From Bacillus vallismortis (GTDB lineage Bacteria; Bacillota; Bacilli; Bacillales; Bacillaceae), in NCBI RefSeq assembly GCF_004116955.1, contig NZ_CP026362.1, positions 3,880,001 to 3,944,000 of the forward strand: a DNA stretch of 64,000 bases, written 5' to 3'. Below are positions 8,819 through 19,888 of this stretch, one piece after another. The position numbers were made by a program, and so were the translations under genes. Below the pieces are notes generated by a model. The model saw only the letters and a list, made by a program, of their open reading frames with translations. It had not been told where the DNA came from and searched no databases. Within the stretch, counting starts at the first letter, position 1. Each line of letters opens with the position of its first letter.

Positions 8819-9634
8819 TTATGATGATTGATCCATACGATGTGCGGAATGCTTCGTAGGTCCAACATACTGGTTGAGCGGGAAGGATTCTTTAATGGCA
8901 GCGGTAATGAATTCTTTCGCTGCGTAAATGGCTTCTTTGACTTCCGCACCTTTGGCGAGCTCCGCTGTCACGGCAGCTGAGAAGGTACAGCCTGCGCCAT
9001 GTGTATAAGGTGTATCGATCATATCGCTTTCAAGAACCTCCGCTTTTTCTCCGTCATAGAGAACATCAACGGCTTTTTCGTGTTTGAGTTTGCCTCCGCC
9101 TGTAATCACGACATATTGAGCGCCGAGTGCGTGAATTTTTTTCGCGGCTTCGATCATATCGTCAACTGTTTTTAATTCATCCATGCCGCTGAGCTGGCTG
9201 GCTTCAAACAAATTCGGTGTAATGACAGTGGCTAGCGGCGCTAATTGCTCGCGCAGGGCTTGGGCGTGCTCCGGATAAAGGACTTCATTTGCTCCTTTGC
9301 AAACCATAACGGGGTCAATGACCACATTTTTTAATTGTTTTTCTTTGATCGTTTTTGCCGCAAGCTCGATAATATCAACGGTTGGCAGCATTCCTGTTTT
9401 CATGGCGTCCACTCCGATGCCGTCCGTAATCGTTGCAAGCTGGGCGCGGATTGTATCAATATCGATCGGGAATACCTGATGGTCCCAGCTGTTGTTCGGG
9501 TCCATCGCAACGATCACCGTTAAGGCAGTCATCCCGTATACGTTTTTCTCTTGAAATGTTTTTAAATCAGCTTGAATCCCAGCACCGCCGCTGGAATCTG
9601 AGCCGGCAATGGTGAGTGCTTTATGCATAGACAT
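8819..9634 (-). CDS. pdxK: Pyridoxine/pyridoxal kinase of the ThiD family
   Basis: 271-residue ribokinase-superfamily kinase. In B. subtilis this ThiD-like protein (ywdB) phosphorylates pyridoxal, pyridoxine and pyridoxamine, and is also related to HMP kinase. Visible elements are AGSDSSGGAGIQADLK at the N-terminus (substrate site), MKTGMLP, IDPVMVCK, ITPNLFEASQL, and the anion-hole motif GAGC at 213-216. The start MSMHKA (9634) is chosen over a longer frame because GGAGGTTCAAGAC precedes it. Single-gene unit. A true HMP-phosphate kinase role cannot be ruled out from sequence. Confidence 0.93.
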   Translation of the reverse strand: MSMHKALTIAGSDSSGGAGIQADLKTFQEKNVYGMTALTVIVAMDPNNSWDHQVFPIDIDTIRAQLATITDGIGVDAMKTGMLPTVDIIELAAKTIKEKQLKNVVIDPVMVCKGANEVLYPEHAQALREQLAPLATVITPNLFEASQLSGMDELKTVDDMIEAAKKIHALGAQYVVITGGGKLKHEKAVDVLYDGEKAEVLESDMIDTPYTHGAGCTFSAAVTAELAKGAEVKEAIYAAKEFITAAIKESFPLNQYVGPTKHSAHRMDQSS

Positions 9635-9777
9635 GTCTTGAACCTCCATCATGTTTTATCTTTCATTATAGTTAGATTTTCTCTGTATCACAATATAGAA
9701 GACCTATAGGAATCATTTGACAATACCAATGAGCTTTCGTAAAATGCTACATAAGAAAACTAGGTAGGGGTTTTGTG

Positions 9778-10116
9778 ATGTTAAATCGTGAGCTGGTGAA
9801 GGGCAGTACTGTGATTTTGATATTGACGCTTCTGAACGATCGGCCGATGTACGGCTATGAGCTTGTAAAAGAAATGGGAAGCCGCAGCGGAAATGAACTG
9901 CAGATGAAAGAAGGGACCTTGTATCCTTCTCTTCACAAGCTTGAACGTCAAGGGTTTATTTCTTCCTATTGGGAGAAGCAGGAGAAAGGGCCGGACCGTA
10001 AATATTACCGGATTACAGATGAAGGCAAAGAGGTGCTTGCGGAACGCACGAAGGAATGGAGTATATTTTCCGCTATGATGAACCGAATGCTGAAGCGGGG
10101 CGGGCAGAATGGATAA
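9778..10116 (+). CDS. ywzG: PadR-family transcriptional regulator
   Basis: 112 residues: winged-helix DNA-binding domain with the PadR signatures [16 protein letters not shown] and [21 protein letters not shown], then [14 protein letters not shown] and a short C-terminal helix for dimerisation. ATG 9778 is chosen; a GTG directly before it is equally possible. It overlaps the downstream ywdD gene by eight bases. PadR genes paired with a DUF1700 membrane protein are common in Firmicutes and usually respond to envelope or antibiotic stress. The ligand is unknown; the gene symbol is from memory. Confidence 0.85.
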   Translation: MLNRELVKGSTVILILTLLNDRPMYGYELVKEMGSRSGNELQMKEGTLYPSLHKLERQGFISSYWEKQEKGPDRKYYRITDEGKEVLAERTKEWSIFSAMMNRMLKRGGQNG

Positions 10117-10744
10117 AGAAACATATTTATCTGAAATGAAAAATGGGCTTAAAGGGCTTCCTGAAGGCGAGACGATCATAGAAGAAATGGAGAGCCATAT
10201 TGAATATCATATGTTCCACTCTTTTCAGCAAGGGAAGAGTGAGGAGGAGGCGATGCAGACTTTAATGCAGTCGTTTGGTACACCATCTGACATTGTTTCT
10301 TCGTTTAAAAAAGAACAGCCGGTAACGTTCCGTGCATTTTTGATGTTCCATCTTTTCTGTAACAGCGCACTATTCGCTGTCGGTATCGCCATTACAATGA
10401 TGTATGTCTGTTTTGAATCGCCTATTGTTCATGCTATATGGAAAGGCATTTCTGTTTCTATGTGGCTAATCTTAGCTGGGTATATGATCTACTGGGTGCT
10501 GATTGGGTATCAAGGGGTGAGGGAGTTTGGAAAACGCGGAGAACAGCTTGTTTTACATACGATTTTGATCTGCATGGTGCCAAACGTCATTTTTATGCTT
10601 GTTTTTCTATTTCATGTGATCCCTGCTGCGCTGTTTCAATCCTTACTGACACCTTGGTTTGTCGGAACTTGTGCTTGTGCAACGCTGTTATTTCCGTTAT
10701 TTGGACGAATGGGCTGTTATATTGGCAGGCGTCAGCTTGCCTGA
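10109..10744 (+). CDS. ywdD: YwdD, HAAS/DUF1700-type membrane protein
   Basis: 211 residues. The N-terminal 70 residues are a soluble helical domain ([16 protein letters not shown]...[29 protein letters not shown]) typical of DUF1700/HAAS proteins, followed by four predicted membrane helices (about 78-100, 108-132, 147-170, 178-198). It overlaps the PadR gene, which indicates translational coupling. Such proteins are thought to act as membrane partners or effectors of the linked PadR regulator. Biochemical role unknown. Confidence 0.85.
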   Translation: MDKETYLSEMKNGLKGLPEGETIIEEMESHIEYHMFHSFQQGKSEEEAMQTLMQSFGTPSDIVSSFKKEQPVTFRAFLMFHLFCNSALFAVGIAITMMYVCFESPIVHAIWKGISVSMWLILAGYMIYWVLIGYQGVREFGKRGEQLVLHTILICMVPNVIFMLVFLFHVIPAALFQSLLTPWFVGTCACATLLFPLFGRMGCYIGRRQLA

Positions 10745-10791
10745 TTTTTTAGGTGTATACATAGAAATTCTATGTAGTAGGAGGTTATGTC

Positions 10792-11325
10792 GTGAGGATT
10801 AGTTCTTGTTTATATGGTTTTGTCATTCATGGGGCAGTATTTTTGTTTACTGGCTGCTGCATGCTCTTGGCTATGTTAGCCAGCTTGCCTTTTGTTTTTT
10901 TGCTTGATTGGCTGCCTGATGTCGTCTTTACAGCCGGTGCCATTCTTATGCTGTTATGTTCATATGCTTATATTTGGTTTTTGGCAATCCGTTTTGCATA
11001 TAACCAGAAAATGCGCCTGTTTGAGGTTCAATTGGGCTCCTTTGTGTTGCTGGCCTTCATGATATCTTTGTTTTTCTTGGATGGATCCAGTATGAAAGAC
11101 ATTGTGTTGAATTGGGACGATACAGGCTGTGCTTTTGTTCCGCCGGCTTTTACATTTTTGTGTCTTTCTTATGCGCTTATGCTGCTGCCGGTCTATCAAT
11201 CTAAGCTATGGCATCTGATCCTTCCGAATGGTGTCCGCCTAAAAGATCTCTTTCATGTATTAGGAGATTTGGTACTGATCTTGATGCTTTTGATCGGTGC
11301 CACATTACTGTTTCTCTCATTCTAA
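10792..11325 (+). CDS. ywdE: YwdE, polytopic membrane protein of unknown function
   Basis: 177 residues with a GTG start preceded by AGGAGGT. About five hydrophobic helices (residues 10-40, 45-68, 80-98, 115-135, 150-175). No recognised domain or catalytic motif. It follows ywdD by 47 bases on the same strand and is probably part of the PadR-ywdD-ywdE unit, which suggests an envelope function. Confidence 0.75.
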   Translation: MRISSCLYGFVIHGAVFLFTGCCMLLAMLASLPFVFLLDWLPDVVFTAGAILMLLCSYAYIWFLAIRFAYNQKMRLFEVQLGSFVLLAFMISLFFLDGSSMKDIVLNWDDTGCAFVPPAFTFLCLSYALMLLPVYQSKLWHLILPNGVRLKDLFHVLGDLVLILMLLIGATLLFLSF

Positions 11326-11414
11326 TTTGCTGTTTCAGTAGGATATTCCCACTGATCTCCCGTCCAATATATGTTTTAATAGTACATGACTATGAAAATG
11401 AGAAGGAGAGCATC

Positions 11415-12221
11415 ATGAAGATTTCTATCGTAATTGTGACCTATAATCGGATTCCGGCTTTGTGTGAGCTTCTGGAGTCGATTTCGCAGCAGACCTTGAA
11501 GCCGTATGAAGTGATTATTGTGAATGATGCCGGGGAATCGGTCGTGCCGGTCAAAGCGCTATATCCGGAGCTGCCGATTGCTGTCATCAATTTAGAAAAG
11601 AACTCGGGGCATGTGGCTGCGAGAAATGCCGGGGTAAAAGAGGTGTCTGGCGATTGCATTATGCTTTGTGATGACGATGATTTCTTTACGCCGGGGCATG
11701 TGGAGAGAATGGCGAAGGAAATAGAAACGGCAGATTTCGTTCATTCCGATGCGGAAATTGTCTCGTTTGAAGAGAAAAACGGAACAAGATATCCAGTGTC
11801 GCGGAAGCTGTTTGCTTATACCGCGGACTTTGAGGATATGAGAGTGTTTTCTACATACGTGCCGTCGGGCAGCATGTACAGACGTTTTCTCCATGATGAA
11901 ATCGGGTATTTCGATGCTGATGTGCACAATTATTGGGACTGGGATTTTTATTTGCGCGCGGCCAAGGAATACCGGGTGAAGCGTGTCCCTTGCGCCAGTG
12001 TGATTTATGCCTTCAGTGACGCGGGAGACAATCAGTCCGCGGACCTTGGCGCCAAGCGGAAACAATATTTGGATCGTTTAAGTGAAAAGCACGGACTCGG
12101 GGAACTGCCGACGAAAAACTTTGCCGTCTTGCTTGAAGAGCCTGAGATGAAAAGACGGGAAGCACAAAGTGAAATTGTGTGGGATGGCAAGCCTGTCTAT
12201 TCCAGACTTCATCGTTCGTAA
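11415..12221 (+). CDS. ywdF: YwdF, family 2 glycosyltransferase
   Basis: 268-residue GT-A type glycosyltransferase. The N-terminus SIVIVTYNRIPALCELLESI is the nucleotide-binding start of family 2, and DDDDFF (about 94-99) supplies the DXD metal/nucleotide site after ARNAGV. A later YWDWDFYLRA motif corresponds to the catalytic base region. The ATG at 11415 follows AGAAGGAGAG; an in-frame extension to 11208 overlaps ywdE and is rejected. Donor and acceptor are unknown; it may act in cell-surface or spore polysaccharide synthesis. Confidence 0.88.
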   Translation: MKISIVIVTYNRIPALCELLESISQQTLKPYEVIIVNDAGESVVPVKALYPELPIAVINLEKNSGHVAARNAGVKEVSGDCIMLCDDDDFFTPGHVERMAKEIETADFVHSDAEIVSFEEKNGTRYPVSRKLFAYTADFEDMRVFSTYVPSGSMYRRFLHDEIGYFDADVHNYWDWDFYLRAAKEYRVKRVPCASVIYAFSDAGDNQSADLGAKRKQYLDRLSEKHGLGELPTKNFAVLLEEPEMKRREAQSEIVWDGKPVYSRLHRS

Positions 12222-12235
12222 GGGAGGCCTGAATC

Positions 12236-12913
12236 TTGAAACAGATGTTAGAAGACAGCTGGTGGGATCAGCTGAAGGAAGAGTTTGAGAAACCGTATTA
12301 TCAAGAGCTCAGAGACATGCTGAAGCGGGAATACGCGGAGCAAACAGTTTATCCGGACAGCGGGGATATTTTTAATGCGTTGCATTATACGCCATATGAT
12401 GATGTCAAGGTGGTCATTCTCGGCCAAGATCCGTATCACGGGCCAGGACAGGCTCAAGGTTTAAGCTTCTCCGTAAAGCCGGGTGTGAAGCAGCCGCCTT
12501 CATTAAGAAATATCTTTCTTGAGCTGCAGGAGGACATCGGATGCAGCATTCCAAATCACGGGTCGCTCGTCAGCTGGGCAAAGCAAGGGGTTCTCTTGCT
12601 GAATACTGTGCTGACCGTCAGGCGCGGACAGGCGAATTCCCATAAAGGAAAAGGCTGGGAGCGTCTGACTGACCGGGTGATTGATGTACTGAATGAAAGA
12701 GAGCGCCCGGTTGTCTTTATGTTGTGGGGCCGGCATGCCCAAATGAAAAAAGAACGGATCGACACGTCCAAGCATGTTATCATTGAATCGACGCATCCGA
12801 GCCCGTTTTCGGCAAGAAACGGATTTTTCGGAAGCAGGCCGTTTTCTCGGGCGAATGCGTGCTTGGAGAAAATGGGAGAGGCTCCGATTGATTGGTGTAT
12901 AAAGGACTTATAA
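12236..12913 (+). CDS. ung: Uracil-DNA glycosylase
   Basis: 225-residue family 1 UDG that removes uracil from DNA to begin base-excision repair. Catalytic motif [11 protein letters not shown] with Asp65 as general base, and the DNA-intercalation loop [13 protein letters not shown] with His187. The TTG start at 12236 follows AAGGGAGGCC. Length and motifs are full and normal. It lies 14 bases after ywdF and ends at a bidirectional terminator. Confidence 0.98.
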   Translation: MKQMLEDSWWDQLKEEFEKPYYQELRDMLKREYAEQTVYPDSGDIFNALHYTPYDDVKVVILGQDPYHGPGQAQGLSFSVKPGVKQPPSLRNIFLELQEDIGCSIPNHGSLVSWAKQGVLLLNTVLTVRRGQANSHKGKGWERLTDRVIDVLNERERPVVFMLWGRHAQMKKERIDTSKHVIIESTHPSPFSARNGFFGSRPFSRANACLEKMGEAPIDWCIKDL

Positions 12914-12940
12914 AAAAGCGCAGATCATCTGCGCTTTTTT
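12912..12940. terminator. Bidirectional terminator between ung and ywdH
   Basis: Perfect stem AAAAAAGCGCAGA-tca-TCTGCGCTTTTTT serving the convergent genes ung and ywdH. Confidence 0.92.
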
Positions 12941-14309
12941 ACTTGAGTATTTTCCGAATCATCCGCAGCCCGTTTTTGGAAGAAGGATAACGGAAAGCGA
13001 AGTCAAAGCGGTTCGTTTGTTTGACGACGCTTTTTTTGTGCGTAAATGTGTTGAAGCTGTCAAAGCCGTGATAGCTGCCGATGCCGCTTTCCCCGACGCC
13101 TCCGAAAGGCAAATACGGTGTCGCGACGTGCATTAATGTATCATTGACACAGCCGCCGCCAAACGACAGGTTTTCTAAAACAGCCCGCTCGATTTCTTTG
13201 TTTGTGGTGAAAACATACAGAGCGAGCGGCTTTGGGCGTGATTGGACTTTCTCAATGGCTTCATCGATATCGCCATAAGTAAACAGCGGAAGAATCGGCC
13301 CGAAAATTTCCTCCTGCATCACTGGAGAGTCATCCTTCACTTGATCAAGAATCGTCGGCGCTATTTTGTGATTGACAGGATCAGACTGTCCGCCTGTGAG
13401 CGGGACGCCATCATTCAGAAAATCGAGCAGCCGCTGATAGTGGCGTTCACTGACGATTTTGCCGTACTGCGGATTTTGTTCAGGCTGAGTGCCAAAAAAT
13501 TCACTGATCACACGCTTCATTTCTTCTGTGAGCTTTGTTTTGATGTCTTCATGGACAACTACATAATCCGGTGCGATACAGGTTTGTCCCGCATTTGTGA
13601 ATTTCCCGAAGACAATGCGTTTGGCGGCAAGCTGTATATCAGCATCCTTATGGACAATGCAGGGGCTTTTGCCGCCGAGCTCCAAGGTAACCGGAATTAA
13701 TTGTTTGGAGGCGGCTTCCATGACGATTTTTCCAACGGCAACACTGCCGGTAAAGAAAATATGGTCAAAGGGCTGCTGTAATAACGCTGTGCTGACGTCG
13801 GGCCCGCCTTCTGCCATCGCGACATAATCACACGGAAAAACGCTGCTGATGAGGTTGGAAAGAACAGCGGAAACAGCCGGCGTATACTCCGACGGTTTGA
13901 GAACAGCCGTGTTCCCGGCGGCAATAGCTCCAATCAAGGGTGAAAGCGCGAGCTGCAGCGGATAGTTCCAAGGCGCAATCACCAACACGGTACCGTACGA
14001 TTCAGGGATGATGATGCTTTTCGAGCCTAGATGAGTCAGCGGCGTTTTGACTCGTTTCGGCTTGGCCCATTTTCTGAGCCGTTTCATCACAAAGCTGATT
14101 TCCTTCAACACGATTCCGATTTCTGTTGTGTATGCTTCTTGTTCGTTTTTGTGGAGATCCTGATAGAGAGCGGCTATGAGATCGGCTTCATGTGTTTTGA
14201 TGGCTTGTTTCAGCTTCTGCAACATGTCCAGTCTCGATTCGAGAGGTCTCGTATGCCCTGCCGCAAAGTAGGCTTTCTGCTTGCTGACGATAGAGGGGAT
14301 GCTGTTCAT
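12939..14309 (-). CDS. ywdH: YwdH, NAD(P)-dependent aldehyde dehydrogenase
   Basis: 456-residue class 3-like aldehyde dehydrogenase. Active-site residues are in place: Asn114 region in APWNYPLQ, Glu210 in TLELGGKSP, and nucleophile Cys244 in [15 protein letters not shown] and [11 protein letters not shown] are further family motifs. The length fits the short ALDH3 type that lacks the N-terminal extension, and the C-terminus ([20 protein letters not shown]) is basic and may touch the membrane, as in fatty-aldehyde dehydrogenases. Physiological aldehyde unknown. Single gene. Confidence 0.93.
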   Translation of the reverse strand: MNSIPSIVSKQKAYFAAGHTRPLESRLDMLQKLKQAIKTHEADLIAALYQDLHKNEQEAYTTEIGIVLKEISFVMKRLRKWAKPKRVKTPLTHLGSKSIIIPESYGTVLVIAPWNYPLQLALSPLIGAIAAGNTAVLKPSEYTPAVSAVLSNLISSVFPCDYVAMAEGGPDVSTALLQQPFDHIFFTGSVAVGKIVMEAASKQLIPVTLELGGKSPCIVHKDADIQLAAKRIVFGKFTNAGQTCIAPDYVVVHEDIKTKLTEEMKRVISEFFGTQPEQNPQYGKIVSERHYQRLLDFLNDGVPLTGGQSDPVNHKIAPTILDQVKDDSPVMQEEIFGPILPLFTYGDIDEAIEKVQSRPKPLALYVFTTNKEIERAVLENLSFGGGCVNDTLMHVATPYLPFGGVGESGIGSYHGFDSFNTFTHKKSVVKQTNRFDFAFRYPSSKNGLRMIRKILK

Positions 14310-14476
14310 TCCGTTTCTCCTTTTTTTATTAGGTATGGTGACTTATTATGTGAAAAATCTCTTTTGCTTGTCAAATACGTAATGTTGTCAGAAAAAATCA
14401 CAAACTCATATCTGCGTTTATGGCGGGAATTTGATAAAATGCAGGAAGACGATAAATATTTCTTGGAGGGTTCTTG

Positions 14477-14794
14477 ATGAACATTCATATATCTGCTTTG
14501 ATTCAAAAAATGGAAGAGGAGCTCAAAAAAGCGAAGACGGCTGAGCTAGATGAGGAGCTGAAGCGCTCGGTAGCGGTTGTCCGTTCTTTGTGTGATGTCG
14601 TGCTGGATCAGCCGGAGACAGCGAGTGCGCCCCGCATCCAGCCGAGCAGCACGCCGAGCCCTGCCGCGCCGCCATCGACAGATCAGCTGATGATGGAAAA
14701 AATGATGGGAAGCGCGGGATTAAACAAATATCGAAAGCAGGAAAAAGAGAAGCAGGAAGAGGACGGAAACGGAGAGTCTTTATTTGATTTTTAA
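14477..14794 (+). CDS. ywdI: YwdI, small protein with Pro/Ser-rich linker
   Basis: 105 residues. The N-terminal half is helical (IHISALIQKMEEELKKAKT...VVRSLCDVVLD), the middle is a low-complexity linker of Ser, Pro and Ala (residues 50-70), and the C-terminus is charged (YRKQEKEKQEEDGNGESLFDF). ATG 14477 is chosen, after TTGGAGGGTTC. It matches B. subtilis YwdI. Function unknown; soluble. It precedes ywdJ by 20 bases. Confidence 0.8.
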   Translation: MNIHISALIQKMEEELKKAKTAELDEELKRSVAVVRSLCDVVLDQPETASAPRIQPSSTPSPAAPPSTDQLMMEKMMGSAGLNKYRKQEKEKQEEDGNGESLFDF

Positions 14795-14814
14795 TTGAGA
14801 AAGGTTGAGCTCAT

Positions 14815-16140
14815 GTGAAGTTGATTCTTGGCGCGCTGCAATGGACAGCGTTTATCATTGCTGCGGCGATTGTTGTTCCGGTGGCGGTTGCCCAGTCGTT
14901 TCATCTGGATCACTCAGCTTCTGCGAGGTTGATCCAAAGCACCTTTTTTGTATTGGGAATTGCCGCCGTCATTCAGTGTGTGAAAGGCCACAGACTGCCG
15001 ATCAATGAGAGCCCCGCCGGCTTGTGGTGGGGAGTGTATACGATCTACGGCGGGCTGACGGGAACTGTTTTTGCAACATATGGGGATACACTGCGCGGTT
15101 TGCAGGGAGCTCTTCTTGTAAGCGCTGTATGTTTCTTTTTGTTAAGCATCTTCAAGGTCATTGACCGGCTTGCAGCATTATTTACCCCGGTTGTAACAGG
15201 TGTCTATTTATTGCTGCTAGTCATGCAGCTGAGCCAGCCCATTATAAAAGGAATTCTCGGAATCGGCTACCGAAAGGACGGTGTGGACGGCTTAGTATTT
15301 GGTCTGGCCCTTGTAGTCGTTGCCGCCGCCTTTATGATGACCAATTCAACCATTTCGTTTTTTAAGCAATATTCGATTTTATTGGCCCTGTTCGGCGGGT
15401 GGCTGCTTTTTGCGGCTGCCGGAGCGGCAAAGCCGATGGAAATGCCGGATCGGCTGTTTCAGCTGCCTTCCTTGTTTCCTTTTGGCAAACCATTATTTAA
15501 TAGCGGTCTGATTATCACCTCCATTTTTATTACCATCCTGCTGATCGTAAATATGCTGGCGAGCATGAAGGTTGTGGACATTGCTGTGAGGAAATTCGGC
15601 AAACAGCCGGATGGACACCATCATGAACGCCATGCCGGTTTTGCCGCCTCATTCAGCCATCTGCTGAGCGGTTTGACGGGAGCTATTGCCCCAGTCCCGA
15701 TTTCGGGAGCAGCAGGTTTTATTGAGACGACGAAAATGCCGTCTAAAAAACCGTTTATGCTCGGCAGTATTCTTGTTGTCTTCATCAGCGTGATCCCGTT
15801 TTTTATGAATGCGTTTGCGAGCCTGCCGTCACCCGTTGGCTTTGCGGTAAACTTTGTCGTGTTTTCCGCGATGGGCGGTCTGGCCCTTGCAGAATTTGAT
15901 TCGTATGAGAAAGCGGAACTGAAAAGGGTGCGGTCTGTGATCGGCACCTCACTGCTGACAGGGGTCGGTATCATGTTTGTTCCTGAAACGGCCTTAAAAG
16001 GTTTGCACCCGGTATTTATTTCGCTGTTAAGCAACGGGCTTGTATTAGGAACGCTTGCAGCAATAGCGGCAGACCAGTTCCAGCTTTGGCGGCGCAGGAG
16101 AAAATCCGACAATCTCGTGTCATCGGAGAACAAGCATTGA
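14815..16140 (+). CDS. ywdJ: YwdJ, xanthine/uracil permease family transporter
   Basis: 441 residues with a GTG start, in a string of about 12-14 hydrophobic helices of the nucleobase:cation symporter-2 (NCS2) fold. The N-terminal PVAVAQSFHLD region and the central GAIAPVPISGAAGFIETT segment resemble the substrate-binding half-helices of uracil/xanthine permeases, though both are divergent. A nucleobase is the probable substrate but is not proven. Co-directional with ywdI and ywdK. Confidence 0.85.
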   Translation: MKLILGALQWTAFIIAAAIVVPVAVAQSFHLDHSASARLIQSTFFVLGIAAVIQCVKGHRLPINESPAGLWWGVYTIYGGLTGTVFATYGDTLRGLQGALLVSAVCFFLLSIFKVIDRLAALFTPVVTGVYLLLLVMQLSQPIIKGILGIGYRKDGVDGLVFGLALVVVAAAFMMTNSTISFFKQYSILLALFGGWLLFAAAGAAKPMEMPDRLFQLPSLFPFGKPLFNSGLIITSIFITILLIVNMLASMKVVDIAVRKFGKQPDGHHHERHAGFAASFSHLLSGLTGAIAPVPISGAAGFIETTKMPSKKPFMLGSILVVFISVIPFFMNAFASLPSPVGFAVNFVVFSAMGGLALAEFDSYEKAELKRVRSVIGTSLLTGVGIMFVPETALKGLHPVFISLLSNGLVLGTLAAIAADQFQLWRRRRKSDNLVSSENKH

Positions 16141-16201
16141 ATTTTAGTATAGGTGCGATAAGATTAAGGATATGAGATTAACGAAAAGGCGGGAGAGATA
16201 G

Positions 16202-16573
16202 ATGAAATTGTTTATCATATTAGGTGCCATTAATGCCCTGCTTGCCGTGGGGCTCGGGGCATTTGGCGCTCACGGTTTAGAAGGGAAAATTCCTGATAAA
16301 TATCTTCAGGTTTGGCACACAGGCGTGCAGTATCATATGTATCACGCCCTTGGGCTTTTCGTTGTTGCCTTCCTGGCTGATAAATTATCCGGCATCGGCA
16401 GTGTCACGGCAGCCGGCTGGCTGATGTTCGCGGGAATTGTGCTGTTTTCCGGAAGCTTATATATTCTCAGTTTAACGCAAGTCTCCATTCTAGGGGCGAT
16501 TACCCCGCTCGGCGGTGTGGCGTTTATTATTTCTTGGATTATGATCGTTGTCACAGCCGTTAAATATCTATAA
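16202..16573 (+). CDS. ywdK: YwdK, DUF423 membrane protein
   Basis: 123 residues with four membrane helices. The GAFGAHGL motif at residues 20-27 and the [15 protein letters not shown] segment are the hallmarks of the widespread DUF423 (YgdD-like) family, whose role is unknown. Start ATG after GGCGGGAGAGATAG. Ends at a bidirectional terminator. Confidence 0.9.
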   Translation: MKLFIILGAINALLAVGLGAFGAHGLEGKIPDKYLQVWHTGVQYHMYHALGLFVVAFLADKLSGIGSVTAAGWLMFAGIVLFSGSLYILSLTQVSILGAITPLGGVAFIISWIMIVVTAVKYL

Positions 16574-16576
16574 TAA

Positions 16577-16612
16577 AAAAGCCAATCCTCATCATATGAG
16601 TGATTGGCTTTT
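16577..16612. terminator. Bidirectional terminator between ywdK and gerQ
   Basis: Stem AAAAGCCAATC ... GATTGGCTTTT with an inner imperfect palindrome, placed between convergent ywdK and gerQ. Confidence 0.85.
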
Positions 16613-16615
16613 ACT

Positions 16616-17149
16616 TTATCTAGGGGAATAGGATGCCATGGAATACGGATACGTATACGCAATTTCTTCGTCAAATGTGATGTAATCGAGATAAATGGTC
16701 AGAAGCAGGTAGCGTGTTCCTGATTTCGGGTCGCTAAGGATAATGTGATCCCGGCCCGCTGCCTCGATAACGCCGCGAAAGATCTTTGAGCCCCATTCCT
16801 TGCTGTTTTCAAATGTCATATAAATAGTGGCCGTTTTTCCCCGGTTTAGCCGTAAAATGTTCTCAATGTATGATTCCTCAACAGGCAGCATGCCGGGAAT
16901 GCTTTGGCCCGGCGCCGACGGTGTCGGGCCCGATGGGATTTGGAACCCGCCGCCCTGCTGGCCCGGGAATCCGAAGCCCTGCTGTCCTTGCTGTCCCTGC
17001 TGCATTGGCATCATGGGCTGCATTCCCATCGTCTGCATTTGTCCGCCTTGGCCTTGCTGCGGGTACGGATTTGCGCCGTACTGAGGCTGATACCCCTGCA
17101 TGTTATCAAATCCCTGCATTTGCTGATATTGATTTTTTTTCGGTTTCAT
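16616..17149 (-). CDS. gerQ: GerQ, spore coat protein required for CwlJ-dependent germination
   Basis: 177 residues. The N-terminal half is low-complexity, rich in Gln, Gly, Pro and Met (QQGQQGQQG, MQPMMPMQQ repeats, residues 5-85); the C-terminal half (about 95-177) is the conserved GerQ domain with LPVEESYIENILRLNRGK and SGTRYLLLTIYLDYITFDEE. In B. subtilis it sits in the inner coat, is cross-linked by Tgl transglutaminase through Lys residues near its N-terminus (MKPKKNQ here), and is needed to localise the cortex hydrolase CwlJ. The start at MKPKK follows AGGAGGAACG. Confidence 0.95.
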   Translation of the reverse strand: MKPKKNQYQQMQGFDNMQGYQPQYGANPYPQQGQGGQMQTMGMQPMMPMQQGQQGQQGFGFPGQQGGGFQIPSGPTPSAPGQSIPGMLPVEESYIENILRLNRGKTATIYMTFENSKEWGSKIFRGVIEAAGRDHIILSDPKSGTRYLLLTIYLDYITFDEEIAYTYPYSMASYSPR

Positions 17150-18239
<1,090 letters not shown>

Positions 18240-18243
18240 GAGC

Positions 18244-19668
18244 TTGTCGGCCTATTTAAGCAATTATTGGGTGCTGTACCGGAAGTATGTGGAGCTTTTT
18301 GACAGACTGTGCTATAAGGGGATTCCGCTAGGGCTTATCAGTAACTTTTATCAATACATCAGCCCTGAGCTGCGAGTGATGATGGAAGAAGAACCAGAGT
18401 TATTCGGGCCGGTGGATCAGCATATCGACGAAGGGCAGATTCAGCCGTTTTTTGAAGAAAAAATACGCAGTATAGCCCAAACAAATAACAAACCAGGTAA
18501 GGGAAAAGTCATTTTGCACTATGATTATCTGCGTTTTACAAACGAAAATTACTATCAGTTTGATCCTGAAAAAACAGCTATTTTGGCCCGGTGGAGTTTG
18601 CCTGATTATTGTGATCTGCCTGTGATAAGCAAGCGTGAGATTGCGGAATCATGCAAAAAAGGCGATCCGAAGCAATATCTCGAAACAGCCTGTTCGATTC
18701 TCGCACCTTTTGATGACCACCCGGCATTCGGTGATCAAGCGTTTCGCGACCGGCTTTTCAAAGATATACCTTTATTTATGGAAGCCATTGATACGGTTGA
18801 TGCGCTGTTTGAGCAGGAGGAGATTTCAGCCGTTGTCGTTGGAACGGCAGAAGATATTTACAGCAGGGTGCTCGCTCTTATGTGTCACAGGAGAGAAGCC
18901 GTCAGCATTTGTCTTCAGCATGGCGCATTGATGGGAGATGAAGCCTTTATTCCTGTTTTTACAACCTATCAGGCTGTTTTTGGCGCTTATGAAGCGGATT
19001 GGTACAAACGAAAAGGCTGCAAACCTGAGCAGATTCTCGTCACGGGACACCCCCGCTTCGATCAGATTTTTAACAGAACCCCTATCGACATGTCCGCATT
19101 TTATCGAAAACTTGCTTTTCATCCGACTAAAAAAATCGTGCTCATCGCGACTCAGCCTTTTTCGGAAGATTTTTATTCCGGTGTGCTAGAAGGGCTTGCC
19201 GATCAGAAGCAGCTGCAAATCATCATCAAACCACATCCTTGGGAAATCGGAAAAAACAAACTCGATCTGTATCATGCTGCGGCGAAAAAACATAAAGCAT
19301 GCAGAGTTATCAAAAAGGAGCTGGACCTGTATGATTTGCTGCCGTATGCTGACGCCGCGGTGACGCAAACCTCAACGGTCGGACTTGAAGCCATGCTGTT
19401 TCAAAAGCCTGCGCTGATCGGGAAATCATCCGGAAACCGCACATACCCGTATTATGAGTCTCTTGGACATTTTATGTTAGATCAGCCGGATAAACTGGTG
19501 CGGACCTTGGTGGCGGTTCTGCAAAGTCCCACCGTGCATCAAAAAGCAGAAGAGGCGCGTCAGGCATTCATAGCGGCTAATTACCCGGTGGCAGAATCAA
19601 CAAACGCTTTATTTGCGCAATTGAAAGCCAAAACGGGAGTTGATTACAGGCGGGAAGATACTGAATAA
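18244..19668 (+). CDS. spsB: SpsB, CDP-glycerol glycerophosphotransferase-like protein
   Basis: 474 residues from the TTG at 18244, with GGGGTGAG just upstream; an ATG six codons earlier (18226) is possible but overlaps spsA and has a poorer site. The C-terminal half resembles TagF/TarF-type polyol-phosphate transferases ([45 protein letters not shown]), which use a GT-B fold. Probably transfers a polyol-phosphate or sugar during spore coat polysaccharide synthesis. Function in strain 168 not biochemically defined as far as I recall. Confidence 0.9.
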   Translation: MSAYLSNYWVLYRKYVELFDRLCYKGIPLGLISNFYQYISPELRVMMEEEPELFGPVDQHIDEGQIQPFFEEKIRSIAQTNNKPGKGKVILHYDYLRFTNENYYQFDPEKTAILARWSLPDYCDLPVISKREIAESCKKGDPKQYLETACSILAPFDDHPAFGDQAFRDRLFKDIPLFMEAIDTVDALFEQEEISAVVVGTAEDIYSRVLALMCHRREAVSICLQHGALMGDEAFIPVFTTYQAVFGAYEADWYKRKGCKPEQILVTGHPRFDQIFNRTPIDMSAFYRKLAFHPTKKIVLIATQPFSEDFYSGVLEGLADQKQLQIIIKPHPWEIGKNKLDLYHAAAKKHKACRVIKKELDLYDLLPYADAAVTQTSTVGLEAMLFQKPALIGKSSGNRTYPYYESLGHFMLDQPDKLVRTLVAVLQSPTVHQKAEEARQAFIAANYPVAESTNALFAQLKAKTGVDYRREDTE

Positions 19669-19690
19669 AATGATAGGAGTACAACGAATT

Positions 19691-19888
19691 ATGAAAAAGA
19701 GACATCTTTTTCTTCCTTACTCATTGACGTTCATCGGCAAGGAAGAAAATCAGGAGGTTACAGAAATGCTTGAATCGGGATGGCTCTCCATAGGCAAGCC
19801 ATTCAAGTTTCTGTCACTCCCGCTCTCAGGCGAAGGTGCACAGGATGTCCTTGAAACTGCGCGGGATATCGTAAAAGGGGCTGGTTAA
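19691..19888 (+). pseudogene. spsC: spsC remnant with large in-frame internal deletion
   Basis: Only 65 codons. The N-terminal part (FLPYSLTFIGKEENQEVTE.LESGWLS) matches the start of the PLP-dependent sugar aminotransferase SpsC, and the last part (LSLPL..., ETARDIVKGAG) matches its end. The intervening roughly 320 residues, including the PLP lysine, are gone, and the two pieces are joined in frame at about residue 37. The product cannot be an aminotransferase. The in-frame join keeps translation flowing into spsD, whose GTG follows the stop directly. Identification rests on remembered similarity to strain 168 SpsC. Confidence 0.85.
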